DNA of 64,000 bases, taken from Artemisia argyi (taxonomy: Eukaryota; Streptophyta; Magnoliopsida; Asterales; Asteraceae). The DNA lies in the NCBI GenBank assembly GCA_030686995.1, contig CM060691.1, positions 92,259,743-92,323,742 of the forward strand. Reading direction: 5' to 3'. Position 1 is the first letter of the stretch. Each line of letters opens with the position of its first letter. The notes under the pieces are model-generated. The model was given only the letters and a program-made list of their open reading frames with translations. It was not told the origin of the DNA and did no database searches. Shown here in pieces: positions 1 through 11,214 of the stretch. A program made the position numbers and the translations under genes.

Positions 1-2
1 GT

Positions 3-2408
3 TGCATGATTACAAAACGCCATCGCAAAACACCTTATCAAATTGTTCACAAAAGAAAACCGAATATCGATTACTTTCATGTATTTGGAGCACTTTGTTA
101 TCCGAAAAATGATCGTGATGATTTAGGTAAACTTAAAGCAAAGGCTGACATCGGAGTGTTCGTTGGATACTGTGAAAATTCAAAAGGTTTTCGGATATGG
201 AATCGTCGAACAAGAGAAATTCAAGAAACCATTCACGCTAATTTTGATGAACTCACACAAATGGCTTCTGAGCAACACAGCTTAGGACCCGAATTCAACC
301 GTCTTAACTCTCCGGAATCTTCGGCTGAACCATTGCCACTCAACCGCAAAGAATTGGAAACCTTGTTTGCTCCACTGTTTGATGATACAATTGAATACCG
401 TTCTACTAAGGTCTCACCTAATTCCGCTGCTCAACCTGATAACCTTCCAGTACCAAACTCACCTCAACAAACTACCACAACTGTTGAGAGAGACGGTCCT
501 CCAATTGCATCACCATCTACAGCAGAACAAACTGTTTCTAACTCCCGACAATCAGCTGAAGATCCTACACCATAATCAATTCCACAACCCACAGAGCATG
601 ATCCTGATGCGTTCTTTAACCCGTTTGCACCGGCTCCTACCTTTCCTGATATAACTGAGTCGTCTACACGCAATTTGGATCCTGCCAACATGCGAGATAC
701 TTATCAACTACACCCTTCAACACACAAATGGACTCGAGACCATCCACTAGTTCATATTATTGGCCATCCAGATGCACCTGTAATGACAAAACAACGACTT
801 CACACTGATGGAGAAACTTGTATCTATGCACTCACAGTTTGTCACGAAGAACCAAAGAACATTAAAGAAGCAATGACTTATGACAACTGGATTGAATCTA
901 TGCAAGAGGAATTTCAGCAATTCATAAGATTGGAAGTCTGGGAATTAGTTGAAAGACCTGACGGAGTCTTTGTCATCGGGTTAAAATGGATCTGGAAGAA
1001 TAAGCTAGATGCTGAAGGAACTGTCATACGTAACAAATCACGCCTGGTAGCGAAAGGATACTCCCAACTAGAAGGACTTGACTTTGCAGAATCCTTTACT
1101 CCAGTGGCTAGACATGAAGCTGTTCGGATCTTTTTGGCCTACGCTGCACACAGGAACATGATTGTTTACCAAATGGATGTGAAAACCGCATTTCTTAATG
1201 GAGAACTCCGTGAAGAAGTGTATGTAAGCCAACCAGACGGCTTCGTTGATCCTGAGTGTCCTAATCACGTTTACCGACTCAAAAAGGCACTCTACGGACT
1301 TAAGCAAGCCCCACGGGCGTGGTATGACAAACTGTCCACCTTCTTGCTGGCCAATAAATTTTCTAAAGGATCGGTGGATCCAACACTATTTACAAAAACC
1401 TACGGGGAGGACTTACTTGTTGTTCAAATATATGTCGATGACATTATTTTTGCCTCAACAAAAAGAAGTTACTCTAATGATTTTGCAAAATTAATGAAAG
1501 ATAATTTTGAAATGTCCATGATGGGTGAACTTTCGTTCTTTCTAGGACTACAAGTTCATCAATCACCCCGTGGAATTTTTATAAATCAGTCCAAATATGC
1601 TCTTGAAATTTTAAAGAAACATGGAATGATGTCTTGTGATACTTATAATACACCAATGGGCTATACCACAAAACTAGATGCTGACTTACATGGGACTCCA
1701 GTTGACCCTACCAAATACCGCAGTATGATTGGGTCACTCATGTATCTCACAGCTAGTAGACCTGATATAGTATTTGTTGTCTACATGTGCTCTCGCTATC
1801 AGTCTAAACCAACTGAAAAACACCTCAGTGAGGTCAAAAGAATCCTTCGATACATAAAGGGAACCATTAACTTGGGAATCTGGTATCCGAAGGATTCTGG
1901 TTTTGAACTAATTGCTTTTTCAGATGCTGATCATGCAGGATGTTTAGACACACGCAAAAGTACATCTGGTGGATTACAGTTTCTCAGAGATAAACTTGTG
2001 TCATGGCAATCAAAGAAGCAGGACTGCACATCACTGTCGTCTACAGAATCTGAATATGTAGCCATGTCTGCTTGTTGTGCTCAAGTCATCTGGATGAGAT
2101 CACAACTTAAGGATTATGGCTACCTATTCAACAAGATTCCAATCTACTGTGATTCCAAGAGTGCCATTGCTATCTCCTGCAACACAGTCCATCACTGCAA
2201 ATCCAAACACATCGATCTCCGATATCACTTCATCAAAGAGCATGTTGAAAAGGGTACCGTTGAACTTTATTTTGTTGGGACTGAGTACCAATTGGCGGAC
2301 TTACTTACCAAATCCTTAGCACCATCAAGGTTTGCTAGTCTAGTTCACCAAATTGGTATGCGATGTTTGACTCCAGATGATCTGGTAAAGTTTTTAAAAC
2401 ACAATTGA
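3..2408 (+). pseudogene. Copia pol, 3' part: integrase C-terminus, reverse transcriptase, RNase H
   Basis: One frame runs from the window edge to TGA at 2406-2408, with a single TAA at 573-575. The first 250 bases encode the integrase C-terminal region (KTPYQIVHKRKP, FGALCYPK, FVGYCENSKGFRIWN). A Pro/Ser/Thr-rich linker follows. The reverse transcriptase includes WKWIW-like, [13 protein letters not shown] and the catalytic YVDD box at 1431-1442. RNase H has FSDADHAG near 1918, STESEYVA and the terminal [12 protein letters not shown] and IGMRCLT blocks, typical of Maximus/SIRE. Apart from the one stop the catalytic residues look intact. Product: the enzymes that copy the element RNA into DNA in cytoplasmic particles. 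The stop makes a full polyprotein unlikely without readthrough. Confidence 0.9.
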
Positions 2409-2532
2409 TCGTCAAACATCAAAACAATTTTTGTAAATATTTTTTTTTTCTCTCAAAAAAAATGCAAGTATAATCCACTCTTTTCAACACTAATTTTTTG
2501 TAAAATGTCTTTAATTATTAAAAACAAGTGTT

Positions 2533-2720
2533 GAGGGGGAGGAAAAGTATTTTTAAAATTTTCACAAAATATTAACTTTTATACTTGCATTTTACCAAAA
2601 AAATATTACGTTTTTTATCTAACTAAATGATGCTTCAAAAATGTTTCGGGTTACTCACCTTGACCAGTATAATAAATTTTAAGATTTTTTTTAAGACTAC
2701 AGTCTAAGGTCGAGGGGGAG
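2533..2720 (+). repeat. Two polypurine-tract-like GAGGGGGAG motifs after pol
   Basis: GAGGGGGAG occurs at 2533-2541 and 2712-2720, just downstream of the pol stop and 8 kb before the LTR. The same 9-mer recurs at 8812 and 8962, with AGGGGGAG forms at 9390 and 10861. Extra polypurine tracts away from the 3' LTR are a known Sirevirus trait; whether they prime plus-strand synthesis is unknown. Confidence 0.75.
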
Positions 2721-2991
2721 TATAATTCAACAAGTTGTTCTTGTCATAACTTGGTATTATTAACGAAAGCTTAATGAGATAGTTAGTTTAGGCATTAGGT
2801 GTGAATGTAAGATGAGGTTAAGGGGCCATACTTGTCAAACTATGAAACTTGGATTAACCTTTGGTCAAAACTAAATTTGACCAAGTCATTTACTGCACCT
2901 GCATTTTACTCTTACACACATTTAATATCACAACAACCTTCATCAACGATCCATAATCAATATTGTAATCCGTTCATCAATCTTCAAATCT

Positions 2992-4322
2992 GTAAGTCAT
3001 AACATGTTTTGATCATCATTTTTAACAAGGGTTTTCAATTTTATCGTAATCCAACGGCTAAATTTGTCACAATCTTTAAAATTAATCTAGGGTTGTGCGT
3101 AAATCTTGAACCCAGAAAAATGTTGTTGTTATGGTTAAATTGGTTGATGGGAAATGGTCTTAAGATGTTAATTAACATATAACTGATCTCTAATCTCACC
3201 CAGAATCTCCAATTGATCTATTTGATTATTAGGGTTCATACGCAAGTTTAGGGGTTATTGATTCGGTGTGTTATAATTGAAATTAATGATGGGGATTGTG
3301 TTGTTACTTGCCTAGGAACTCATACATGTGGTTTAATTGCTTCTATTACATCTCTTGATCATGAATCAAAGATTTAGGGGTCGAACGCACTAGCAGTTGT
3401 GATCGTGTGATTTTGTGGTCAATTGGTGTTAAAATTTGGACCATATGTTCCTTAGGATGTTAGTATCACTTGCCCTAAGTTATTTTCTACAAAGAATCAT
3501 GTTTGAATGTGGTTGTGATTATGTGTTCATAAGATCCTACGCGTAATAGTGGATTAATGCATGTTTACGCATAATATGTGTGTATAAAGTGTGTTGATTT
3601 AAATATTGATCAGTGGTTATGTTTGTACACTTTCAGGAATCAAACAACTCAAATTTCTAAAGGTGATTTTCTGAAAAAGGACGTTTTTACGCATAAGATG
3701 TTCATCCTACACGTAAGATTGAATCTTACGCGTAAGATTCGACAAGTTGACAAACATTGTCTTGGATAAGACAATGTTTACGCATAAAGATTAACTTACG
3801 CATAAGTCTTGTTCTTACGCTTAAGACATGATCTTACGCGTAAGTCAAAACCTACGCACAAGTTATATCTTACGCATTAGGTTCAATCCTTTGCATAAGC
3901 TCTAATCTTACGCATAAGATATAATCCTACGCGTAATATTAAGCCTACGCAAAAGATTGAACTTACGCGTAACATATAAAGTTATGCGTAGACTTTGCAC
4001 CTACGCTTAATATCATTTTTTACGCTTAATATAAGTTATGCGTAGGATTTTCCACTTACGCGTAACATTTTCCAATTCATGAAATTTTCTAAGTGTTGTA
4101 AAATTTCCAATGTGTAATCTCTTGTAAAGATAAACTCATGTTGTAACTTAATTGTTATAAGTTTCTACCATGTGATAATAACACAAGTTTGTCATATAAC
4201 AAAAGTTTTCACACACACGAACACCCACTGATCAATTCATAATATGCACAATCATGTAATTAGATGTTTGAGCTAACAAAGTAAATCATTGCCATGTTTG
4301 TGTTTGTTTATGATCAATTCAG
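2992..4322 (+). other. Predicted 5'-UTR intron of the element D accessory gene
   Basis: A consensus donor GTAAGT begins at 2992 after a CA-rich, leader-like stretch (about 2920-2991). A T-rich run ending TTCAG at 4322 directly abuts the ATG at 4323. No long ORF lies between. This implies an internal promoter upstream of about 2920 and a spliced mRNA for the accessory ORF. The intron would be 1331 bp and holds the TACGC palindrome array. Prediction from splice-site consensus only; no RNA evidence is available. Confidence 0.5.
3536..4066 (+). repeat. Array of about 20 palindromic TTACGC(N)TAAG motifs
   Basis: About twenty-one copies of a 10-12 bp motif around CTTACGCGTAAG (a perfect palindrome) or TTACGCATAAG lie in about 530 bp, spaced mostly 12-25 bp. 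Examples start near 3726, 3796, 3814, 3834, 3909 and 3963; two (about 3983 and 4036) are in the reverse sense. Intervening bases are unrelated, so this is a motif cluster rather than a simple tandem repeat. It lies within the predicted 5'-UTR intron upstream of the accessory ORF. Confidence 0.9.
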
Positions 4323-7280
4323 ATGGCAGAACACAATGACATTCTTTATGGACCAGAACCTGAACCAAAACTCTCATGGGAAGAGACCTTTCCCGAAGAT
4401 TACACCAGGAAGATAGGAAAGAACAACTTACGAATCAACTTCAACAAAATCACATGCAACGAATCCTCATGTATTGTTGCAGTGGATGCTCTCCTATATC
4501 ACCCCAACAAGCTCTTGTTCACCAAGTCAGCTTCAGTCCCCTGCTTCTACATACACCAGTTTTGGCATACACTTCAGCTAGACCTTGGGGAAGCTTCCTT
4601 CACTTGCATGCTTCATGACAGACAAGTTACTGTGGATATAGACACACTTAGGAATGTTCTTGGGTTACCCGAACTTGGCCCAGATGAAGAATATGATCAA
4701 GTACCTACAGAGGAAGAGCTGATAGAGTGGTTACGGGATATTGGCTATGACGAATCAGAAGAAGTTGTGACAAGACATTCTAGGGTCAACATCAGATTTC
4801 TTCCACAACCATGGAGAACCCTGTATATTCTGATTGCCAAATCCTTATCTGGCAGAGACACTGGCCATGAACACCCCAAGCTCCAACACCGCAAACTCTT
4901 CTGGGCAGTGGCAAACGTCAAGAAAGTAGATTATGCCAGCGTTATCTGGGAAGACCTTGTGTGGCACATTCAACACAAGACCAACAACATTCCATTTGTC
5001 CGTTTCACAAAATTACTCATCGAAAGCTTCCTTCGTGAGTATGACGATATTCCACAAAGACTTGATGATGAAGCCAAGCACACTTTCAGAAACGAGGAAA
5101 CTCTCAGAATCATCAAGAGACTCGACACCAGCACACGCAAGCAAGGAAAGAAATTTCCCGACTGTCTCTTGAACGAAAAAGTGAAGCTTTGCAAGAATTA
5201 CAAGTACTACCTTCAAGCTCTTGAAGCAGACAAAGTTGGTTTCTTGGACGAAATTGCTCTACCTTCGTTCATGCAGAAGAAAGGAAAGAAAGGTAGCAAG
5301 ACTGGGAGCTCCGGCAGTTCTACCAAGTCTACACATAAGAAAAAGGGTACACTCAAGAGAAGACTTCCAGTCAAGACACCTAAGTCCATTCTTGAACCTA
5401 CACCACCATCTTCTCCAAAACCTTCTGACTCAGAAACCGAGTCCGACGAAGGACCAGTTTACAGGGAAGCCTTTGCCAATATCACCGAGAATGTCAATCT
5501 TGAAGATATTGATGATAAAGACTTGACATTTGAAGATTGGGAGAAGAACATTGATGAATTTGCTGACAACGCTGAATACCCAGCAGATCTCAATCAAAGA
5601 CCTTTCACTGAAGCAGAAACTAAGTTGGAAGAAGAAAGGGTCAGGAAAGAGAAGCTGAAGGAACCCATGACTGCTGAACAAGAGTCTGGTCAATCTAATT
5701 TAGGTCTTTCAGTAGAAGAAGAAAATGAAAGAACTCTTAAGCTGGGTCTCCTCCATAGCAAGATAGATGCATTCAATGCTGATCTACCTCCACCTCCAGT
5801 GTTCTCTCACACTACCGATGCTGGCGGATCTAGCAGCATTCCTGATTCTGCTACAGGAATCAATACTGACTTGGTCGCCTACGACAATCCTTCGGTATCT
5901 CCCACAGACATAGAAATGACTAATGCTTCAGCAACGGGAGAAGAGGAAGAGGAAGATCCCATGGATACTGATGCTCCACGGTTGAAGTCTATGGAAGAAA
6001 TGGAGCTCAAAGAAAGAGCTCAAGAAGAAGAATTAAGGAAAAAGCAAGAAGCTGAGGAGGCTAGGCTTGAGGAGCTTGCACAAGCCAAACTGGAAGAAAC
6101 AATCCGTATGGAGGAAAGCAGGAAGGCTGAAGAGGCAGCCAAGCTGGCAGAAGAAAAGTTTAAAAGAGAAGAAGAAGCCAAGCTTGCTGAAGAATTAAGG
6201 CTTAAGGCCGAGGCTGACAAACTAGCTGAAGAACAAAGGTTGGAAGAGGTAGCAGCTAAAGCAAAGAATGTTGAAGAACCCGAATCACAAAGAGGAGATG
6301 ATAAGGACGTTACTACCAACATAGAATCTTCACAATCATCACCTCCTGCATCCGAATCTACACATGACAAATCAATCAAGAAACCTACTAGTACCAAAGC
6401 CTCTTCTGCATCTAAGTTGATAAAGACAGCATATAGAAGAGTTCATGAAAAGAAGAAAAACAAATTGGAAGATCAGGTTGCATCACTAGCAAGCCAAGTT
6501 GCTGAACTGACAAAGCTCAACACTAATGTCCAGGAACTTCAAGATAAGGTTGACACCTTCTTAGCAAAGGATGTACAAGAGAACTTGGAAGCCACATTGG
6601 CTGCTAAAGCACACCAGTACATGGAACAACACTTAGTTGCTGAGTTGAAAGAGCTGCTGGCACCTATGAGAGATGAACTCACCAAGTTCGCAGAGCAAGC
6701 AGTCAAGAAAGTGATCCGATCTACCACGTTTACTCTTCGAGCTGATAAATCAACTGTTCCACTACCGGGGTTATCTATGGACGAATTAGAAACCCAGCTC
6801 TTAGACAAATTGGCTAGCAAGTTCACATTATCACCTGAAGAAGCTAAAATTCTGGAAGCTTTGAAAGCCAAAATGACTAAAGAGACTTGCAGCACTGAGG
6901 CTGACAAACTGAAACGTCCAAGAGATGATGAAGATCAGGATCCTAACTCTCAGGCAAAGAAACAAAAGCAAGCCGAAGGACCCTCATCTCAACCACAAGC
7001 ACCGGTCAACCCTCCAACAACAACAACATCTTCACAACAACCCAAGGCATCTGGTTCCGCTCCCAAAGCACATGACCACTTCGAATACACAGGTGGTGAC
7101 GAGATTCCTCAGCCTGATGAAGTGCCAGAACCGTCATCTAAGAAGAAGAAAGAAAGGAAACGAAAGCATCATCAACACAAACCGGACACCTCATCAAAAG
7201 GCACAGAACCCAAGAAACCGAAAACCGTCCTCAAATGGCTAGACCAAGACGATACTGCCGATTATTCCTGGTTTGAATAG
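4323..7280 (+). CDS. Sirevirus accessory (env-like) protein, 985 aa
   Basis: Long uninterrupted ORF starting at an ATG that abuts a consensus splice acceptor. Residues about 20-270 form a mixed helical domain (ALLYHPNKL, SVPCFYIHQFWHTL, LPQPWRTLYILIAKSLSGR, IPFVRFTKLLIESF) of the type often annotated in plants as a putative plant transposon protein. Then come a Lys/Ser-rich linker, an acidic region, a strong Glu/Lys/Ala coiled coil at about 560-650, a second coiled coil at about 705-760, and basic clusters near 940-970 (KKKKERKRKH) that could be nuclear localisation signals. I see no signal peptide or transmembrane segment, so a true envelope role is not supported. It ends in TAG directly followed by an in-frame ATG. 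Function unknown. Confidence 0.8.
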   Translation: MAEHNDILYGPEPEPKLSWEETFPEDYTRKIGKNNLRINFNKITCNESSCIVAVDALLYHPNKLLFTKSASVPCFYIHQFWHTLQLDLGEASFTCMLHDRQVTVDIDTLRNVLGLPELGPDEEYDQVPTEEELIEWLRDIGYDESEEVVTRHSRVNIRFLPQPWRTLYILIAKSLSGRDTGHEHPKLQHRKLFWAVANVKKVDYASVIWEDLVWHIQHKTNNIPFVRFTKLLIESFLREYDDIPQRLDDEAKHTFRNEETLRIIKRLDTSTRKQGKKFPDCLLNEKVKLCKNYKYYLQALEADKVGFLDEIALPSFMQKKGKKGSKTGSSGSSTKSTHKKKGTLKRRLPVKTPKSILEPTPPSSPKPSDSETESDEGPVYREAFANITENVNLEDIDDKDLTFEDWEKNIDEFADNAEYPADLNQRPFTEAETKLEEERVRKEKLKEPMTAEQESGQSNLGLSVEEENERTLKLGLLHSKIDAFNADLPPPPVFSHTTDAGGSSSIPDSATGINTDLVAYDNPSVSPTDIEMTNASATGEEEEEDPMDTDAPRLKSMEEMELKERAQEEELRKKQEAEEARLEELAQAKLEETIRMEESRKAEEAAKLAEEKFKREEEAKLAEELRLKAEADKLAEEQRLEEVAAKAKNVEEPESQRGDDKDVTTNIESSQSSPPASESTHDKSIKKPTSTKASSASKLIKTAYRRVHEKKKNKLEDQVASLASQVAELTKLNTNVQELQDKVDTFLAKDVQENLEATLAAKAHQYMEQHLVAELKELLAPMRDELTKFAEQAVKKVIRSTTFTLRADKSTVPLPGLSMDELETQLLDKLASKFTLSPEEAKILEALKAKMTKETCSTEADKLKRPRDDEDQDPNSQAKKQKQAEGPSSQPQAPVNPPTTTTSSQQPKASGSAPKAHDHFEYTGGDEIPQPDEVPEPSSKKKKERKRKHHQHKPDTSSKGTEPKKPKTVLKWLDQDDTADYSWFE

Positions 7281-8570
7281 ATGATTGATTCGCAACCGCC
7301 ACTTGCAGACAATCAAGAACCTCAAGATGGTCGAACAGTGGAATACGCTCAGTTGATTCAGCATAAGTTTCAGATGAAAAAGATGAATAAGAAAGAGCTG
7401 CGAAGAATCAAGAATGATGCGTTCAATCTTCTGAAAGATCGGTCTGCTAACTCCATCAAACTTGAGTACCATCTGGAAAATATTGCTCGAGCTATGTCAA
7501 GCAATATTGACTGGATCAATCCTGAATCTTACGTCGATCCGGTCACAAGGAAAACCGCTCCATACATAACCGACTGGTCCAAACCACTACCGATGATTGG
7601 GAAGCCTAAGGAACCGAAGATCCCTTACAAGTTCTTCTTCAACAATGACTTGGAATTTCTGCAACTCGGCAGCAAGAATGAGAAGAAGTACGTCACATCA
7701 CTTGCCTTTCTCCCTGCAGCAAGATATCTCAACAATGCCATCGAAGAAGAAGCCTCTGCATTATTCATCGACAAAGTTGTTGACTATGACCGGAATGCAC
7801 TCTATGGTATACATCATTGGCCAGATAACCGGGCACAGTATTATCGCAGCAGCAGACTCAATCAGACAATGGGTGATGTGACAAGTGATTTGAAGATAGT
7901 CTCGATTCAGTTCATTTCGACTATCACTCACTTTGGGTACCCCTTCCTCAGCAAAATCACACTCAAAAGACTTGATGAAAAAGAGTATGATATTTCCGAG
8001 TCAGACTTTCCACGACTACTCCTGAACGATATAGAAGACATGTACCTGCTCAAAGTTCAAGGAAAGCTTTGCAACTTACCTAAAGAGATGCAGCTTGCCT
8101 TTATCACAACTCTCCTAATCTTCATTAGGCAGATAGTCATCAGAGAAAGAGTAGAAGATCTTCAACTGGGAGTGGAAAGTTATCAGAAGAAGTTGAATCT
8201 CACCAAACCAAACATGTTTGACATCCCCAACCTTCAACATCTATCTCAATACTCCTTGATCAGACATCCGGCATTTGGGTTCACCTACCGCAGTGTAAAC
8301 GGTCGTAACTGCTTCATGGCCTATGGAAAAATACATAAGTTCTGTGATGAAACCTTGAAGTTCGTCAGGGATGGAATCAAAAGCAGATTGGATGACATAG
8401 CACTAGGTAAATCTAAAAGGTGGAATACCAATGAGGCCAGGGACGCTCACAGATTCATTCTAAGGATTGAGAACCGGTTTAAGCGCAGGGATCAGTTCAG
8501 GAGATTGGAAAGCTATGTTGGAGGCAGACCAGGATTTCCGGTGTTGACATTTCAGAGACCTGATTGGTAG
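7281..8570 (+). CDS. Second accessory ORF (429 aa), in frame with the 985-aa ORF
   Basis: This ORF starts at the base after the TAG of the upstream ORF and is in the same frame, so 4323-8570 is one continuous frame with a single stop at 7278-7280. It may be the C-terminal part of one large protein of about 1415 codons, split by mutation or expressed by readthrough or re-initiation. The sequence is rich in charged and aromatic residues (ITDWSKPLPMIG, YGIHHWPDNRAQYY, FGYPFLSKITLKR, HKFCDETLKFV, YVGGRPGFPVLTFQ) with no recognisable catalytic motif or membrane segment. Function unknown. Confidence 0.7.
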   Translation: MIDSQPPLADNQEPQDGRTVEYAQLIQHKFQMKKMNKKELRRIKNDAFNLLKDRSANSIKLEYHLENIARAMSSNIDWINPESYVDPVTRKTAPYITDWSKPLPMIGKPKEPKIPYKFFFNNDLEFLQLGSKNEKKYVTSLAFLPAARYLNNAIEEEASALFIDKVVDYDRNALYGIHHWPDNRAQYYRSSRLNQTMGDVTSDLKIVSIQFISTITHFGYPFLSKITLKRLDEKEYDISESDFPRLLLNDIEDMYLLKVQGKLCNLPKEMQLAFITTLLIFIRQIVIRERVEDLQLGVESYQKKLNLTKPNMFDIPNLQHLSQYSLIRHPAFGFTYRSVNGRNCFMAYGKIHKFCDETLKFVRDGIKSRLDDIALGKSKRWNTNEARDAHRFILRIENRFKRRDQFRRLESYVGGRPGFPVLTFQRPDW

Positions 8571-10870
8571 AAAGTTGTAAGAATTTGATTTGATTTGTCA
8601 ATATTATACTTCATATTGGTTTGTGTACACATTACAGTGCACAACCCGAACTTGTAAAGAAAGGACCCTGAGGTACGCATCAGTGCCTCAATCCTAATAT
8701 AAGGAGCGAAGGCTTCTTACTTTTGAGTAGAATTAATCAAATGTGTTATGATTTTCATAATTCTACTCAAAAGGACAAGTATTTCACCTCAATAAGACCT
8801 AATCACTTGTTGAGGGGGAGCACTTTTCAAAACAAAAATACTTTATTCTAAAAAAAAAAAAAAAAAAAAATCAAAAAGTTCTTGGTGAATCTCCCCATAA
8901 GACTCAAAAAGCATATTTTAATCAAAAGTTTATCAAAAACAACATCTCATATGCTATTTTTGAGGGGGAGAAAATGAAAAGGTGATTAAAATATAAGTAG
9001 TCAAAGCTAAAAGTTGTATCATGTGCGAGCTAGACTCAGATTCACCCAGGAATTGACGAGACAATAAAAGTTAGTAATATCGAAAAGACTTATCCTCGAC
9101 GGGTTATAACATCAAGTTAGTTACTAGAGCTAGTTGTCACCTAAAATCTGACAATGGAACTCTTTAACTAACCACGTAAGCGTGTCTCGAAAAGGATTTG
9201 TCTTAGTAGAAATGTATCGTCTCGAGAAACTTTCTGTGGACTAGACCAGGCCGGGTAATAACTTCAAGCTAGTTTAACTAGTGATGTAAGCGTGTCTCGA
9301 ATTGGTCTTGTTCACGGAAAGTGGATCAATTCAAAATGCTTGCTCCTCCAGCATGTACAAATTTATTAAATACTTATGAGCACATGTGCAGGGGGAGCCC
9401 TTCAAAAGTGTACACAAAACTCTCAAAGTGTTAACCAAATATTTGATTATCACAAACACTTTGAGAGATTTTCAATCAAAGGTTTCTTGGCTACTGTCGG
9501 AGTTATAAGGTGATTAAGATAGGAATATCCGTCCTATGATCCGCCAGAGCCGGAGGGATCTACCCAAGGACATCTCCAATAGTTAGAATTAGAAGTCCTT
9601 AGGTATGATACGAAAAAAAAGGAGAAAAGAATGAAAGGGAAAGAAGGAGTTGAAGAATGAAAAAGAAATGTAAAAGAAAAGGGTGAAAAGAAATAGCCCT
9701 CCATATGTTCAACCTTAGGGCAGACACCGGGTTCAACTCATATGCTACTAGTTGTTGCTAAGGCGACACCGGTATTGAAGATAAAGTCGTCATGGACCCA
9801 GTGATGCAATGCACTAAACCTTCTTAACCACTCAAGTTCTCTTAAAAGAACTTGTTTCATTCTCACGGGGAACCAGTGTAACCTATCGACCTATCTCTTA
9901 GAGATGGTTGATATTGAAGCAGGAGACCCCTCCCTAGTCTCTGCATAGGAAACCTAAGTGTGCACTTATAGAGTCTAGAGCCTTGAGATACATCAAAGAT
10001 CTCCTAGGAACACTTAGTATTTCTACAACTGGTGTTCTACATCAATGGACACCAACTGTAAATTATCGAGTCCTTTGCAGATCTTAGCAATCTGCCGAGA
10101 ACGTTTATGAAAGGATTACTTATGTATTTCTCAATGATTGAACGGAAACTCCTGCCAGGGTCAACATCAAACAGCCCTAACAGCAGGTCACTTTGGTAAC
10201 CCCATAAGGGTTACGCTTAGTGTTTGTAGTGGTTCCATAGCGATCTACAGTCGTGGAGTGATCCCCAGCGACTCACCCAGTCATTGAGCTACTTAGTAGG
10301 TCTTGTAAGCTCCTTCGGGAGTATCTGATATGGGAACGGCCTGGATAAGGATTAGAAGGAGTCTTCACAATATGTTGTTGATGAGCTCTAATTCCTTATC
10401 TGTAAGTACCGGTTATTTATTGCTAACTGTTTACTCGCAGGTACCTCACTTCCATGATGGTAGATTCCAACATGCTCATACATACATCTTGATGCAAATG
10501 ACAGCTCCCCCAAAGATCTTAGCACCACAAAGTTCAAAGAAAGATTCTACGTCAATAAAGAAGAATCTACAAAGTATAAAGACTTAAAGATCTCAGAATA
10601 TGAAAAGGAACTTCGTGCACGTGAAAGTATAAGTCCGAAGATGTATGAGTATGTTGGAATGGCGGACAACCACCACTGACGCAGGAATGACGAACGGCAG
10701 ACTACTTCATGACACAATCACTACATCATCACCAAAGAACAAAGACATAGAGCAAAGTACAATCATTATCATTCAACCATTTTGAAGACGTCTAAAGCTT
10801 TACATGTCACAAGTCAACGACAAAGATGAAGACGTCAAGCAACCGTGATGATCGACCCTTAGGGGGAGAT
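8571..10870 (+). other. Element D 3' non-coding region with repeated polypurine tracts
   Basis: No credible gene in 2.3 kb. It contains GAGGGGGAG at 8812-8820 and 8962-8970, AGGGGGAG at 9390-9397, and the LTR-adjacent AGGGGGAG at 10861-10868, which is the likely functional plus-strand primer. An A-run (about 20) lies near 8850. A degenerate direct repeat (GTAAGCGTGTCTCGA) occurs near 9176 and 9286. The short ORF at 10330-10587 has no recognisable features and is not called. Confidence 0.75.
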
Positions 10871-11214
10871 TGTTGGGATCATACTTTTGTATTTTAGTCA
10901 AGTCTCGGTCATTACCTTTTGTAATAGGTTGTTTAGTTACTTATTTCATTTTGTTTTATGTTACAAGGCTTAAGTATTAAGTCCAATGGGCTTTATAGCC
11001 CACGTTTAAGTAAGATAAGGGAGGAAGGGAGTGTTGCCCTACTCCTCCCTTATAAATACCATGCTAATGTAAACATTTCATTTTGTTGGTTATTTGAATA
11101 TCTTAGTGAAACTCTTGTTCTTACTTTTCTCTCATTTCTTATAATCAACCAATCTCTTTTCTCATCTCATTTCTATCATTATTATACTTATGTTTACAAA
11201 ATGGTGACCTAACA
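10871..11214 (+). repeat. Element D 3' LTR (344 bp)
   Basis: It starts TGTTGGGATC two bases after the polypurine tract AGGGGGAG and ends GGTGACCTAACA. The terminal TGTT/AACA inverted repeat and the TG...CA ends fit an LTR. A TATA-like CTTATAAATACC lies near 11049. The 5' LTR is outside the window, so identity and age cannot be measured. Confidence 0.82.

Larger units (their letters stand above)
1..11214 (+). mobile_element. Element D: Sirevirus-like Ty1/copia retrotransposon, 5' part outside window
   Basis: The plus-strand order is integrase C-terminus, reverse transcriptase and RNase H, a long spacer, two accessory ORFs in one frame, repeated GAGGGGGAG polypurine tracts, and a terminal LTR starting TGTTGGG and ending CTAACA. 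RNase H after RT and an extra ORF after pol are the Sirevirus (Maximus/SIRE) arrangement, and multiple polypurine tracts are known for that lineage. The 5' LTR, gag, protease and most of integrase lie left of the window, so the target-site duplication cannot be checked; the 5 bases after the LTR are TTGAT. One stop interrupts pol and one separates the accessory ORFs, so decay is modest. Confidence 0.88.

Noticed and set aside
3536..4066. CRISPR-like array
   Set aside because: Short degenerate palindromes with irregular spacing in a plant retrotransposon; no conserved direct repeat of CRISPR length, no cas genes.
4323..8570. True viral envelope gene
   Set aside because: No signal peptide, transmembrane helix or fusion peptide is visible; coiled coils and basic clusters suggest another role.
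10330..10587. 85-aa ORF in the element D tail
   Set aside because: No recognisable motif, and lies in the non-coding 3' region between polypurine tracts.
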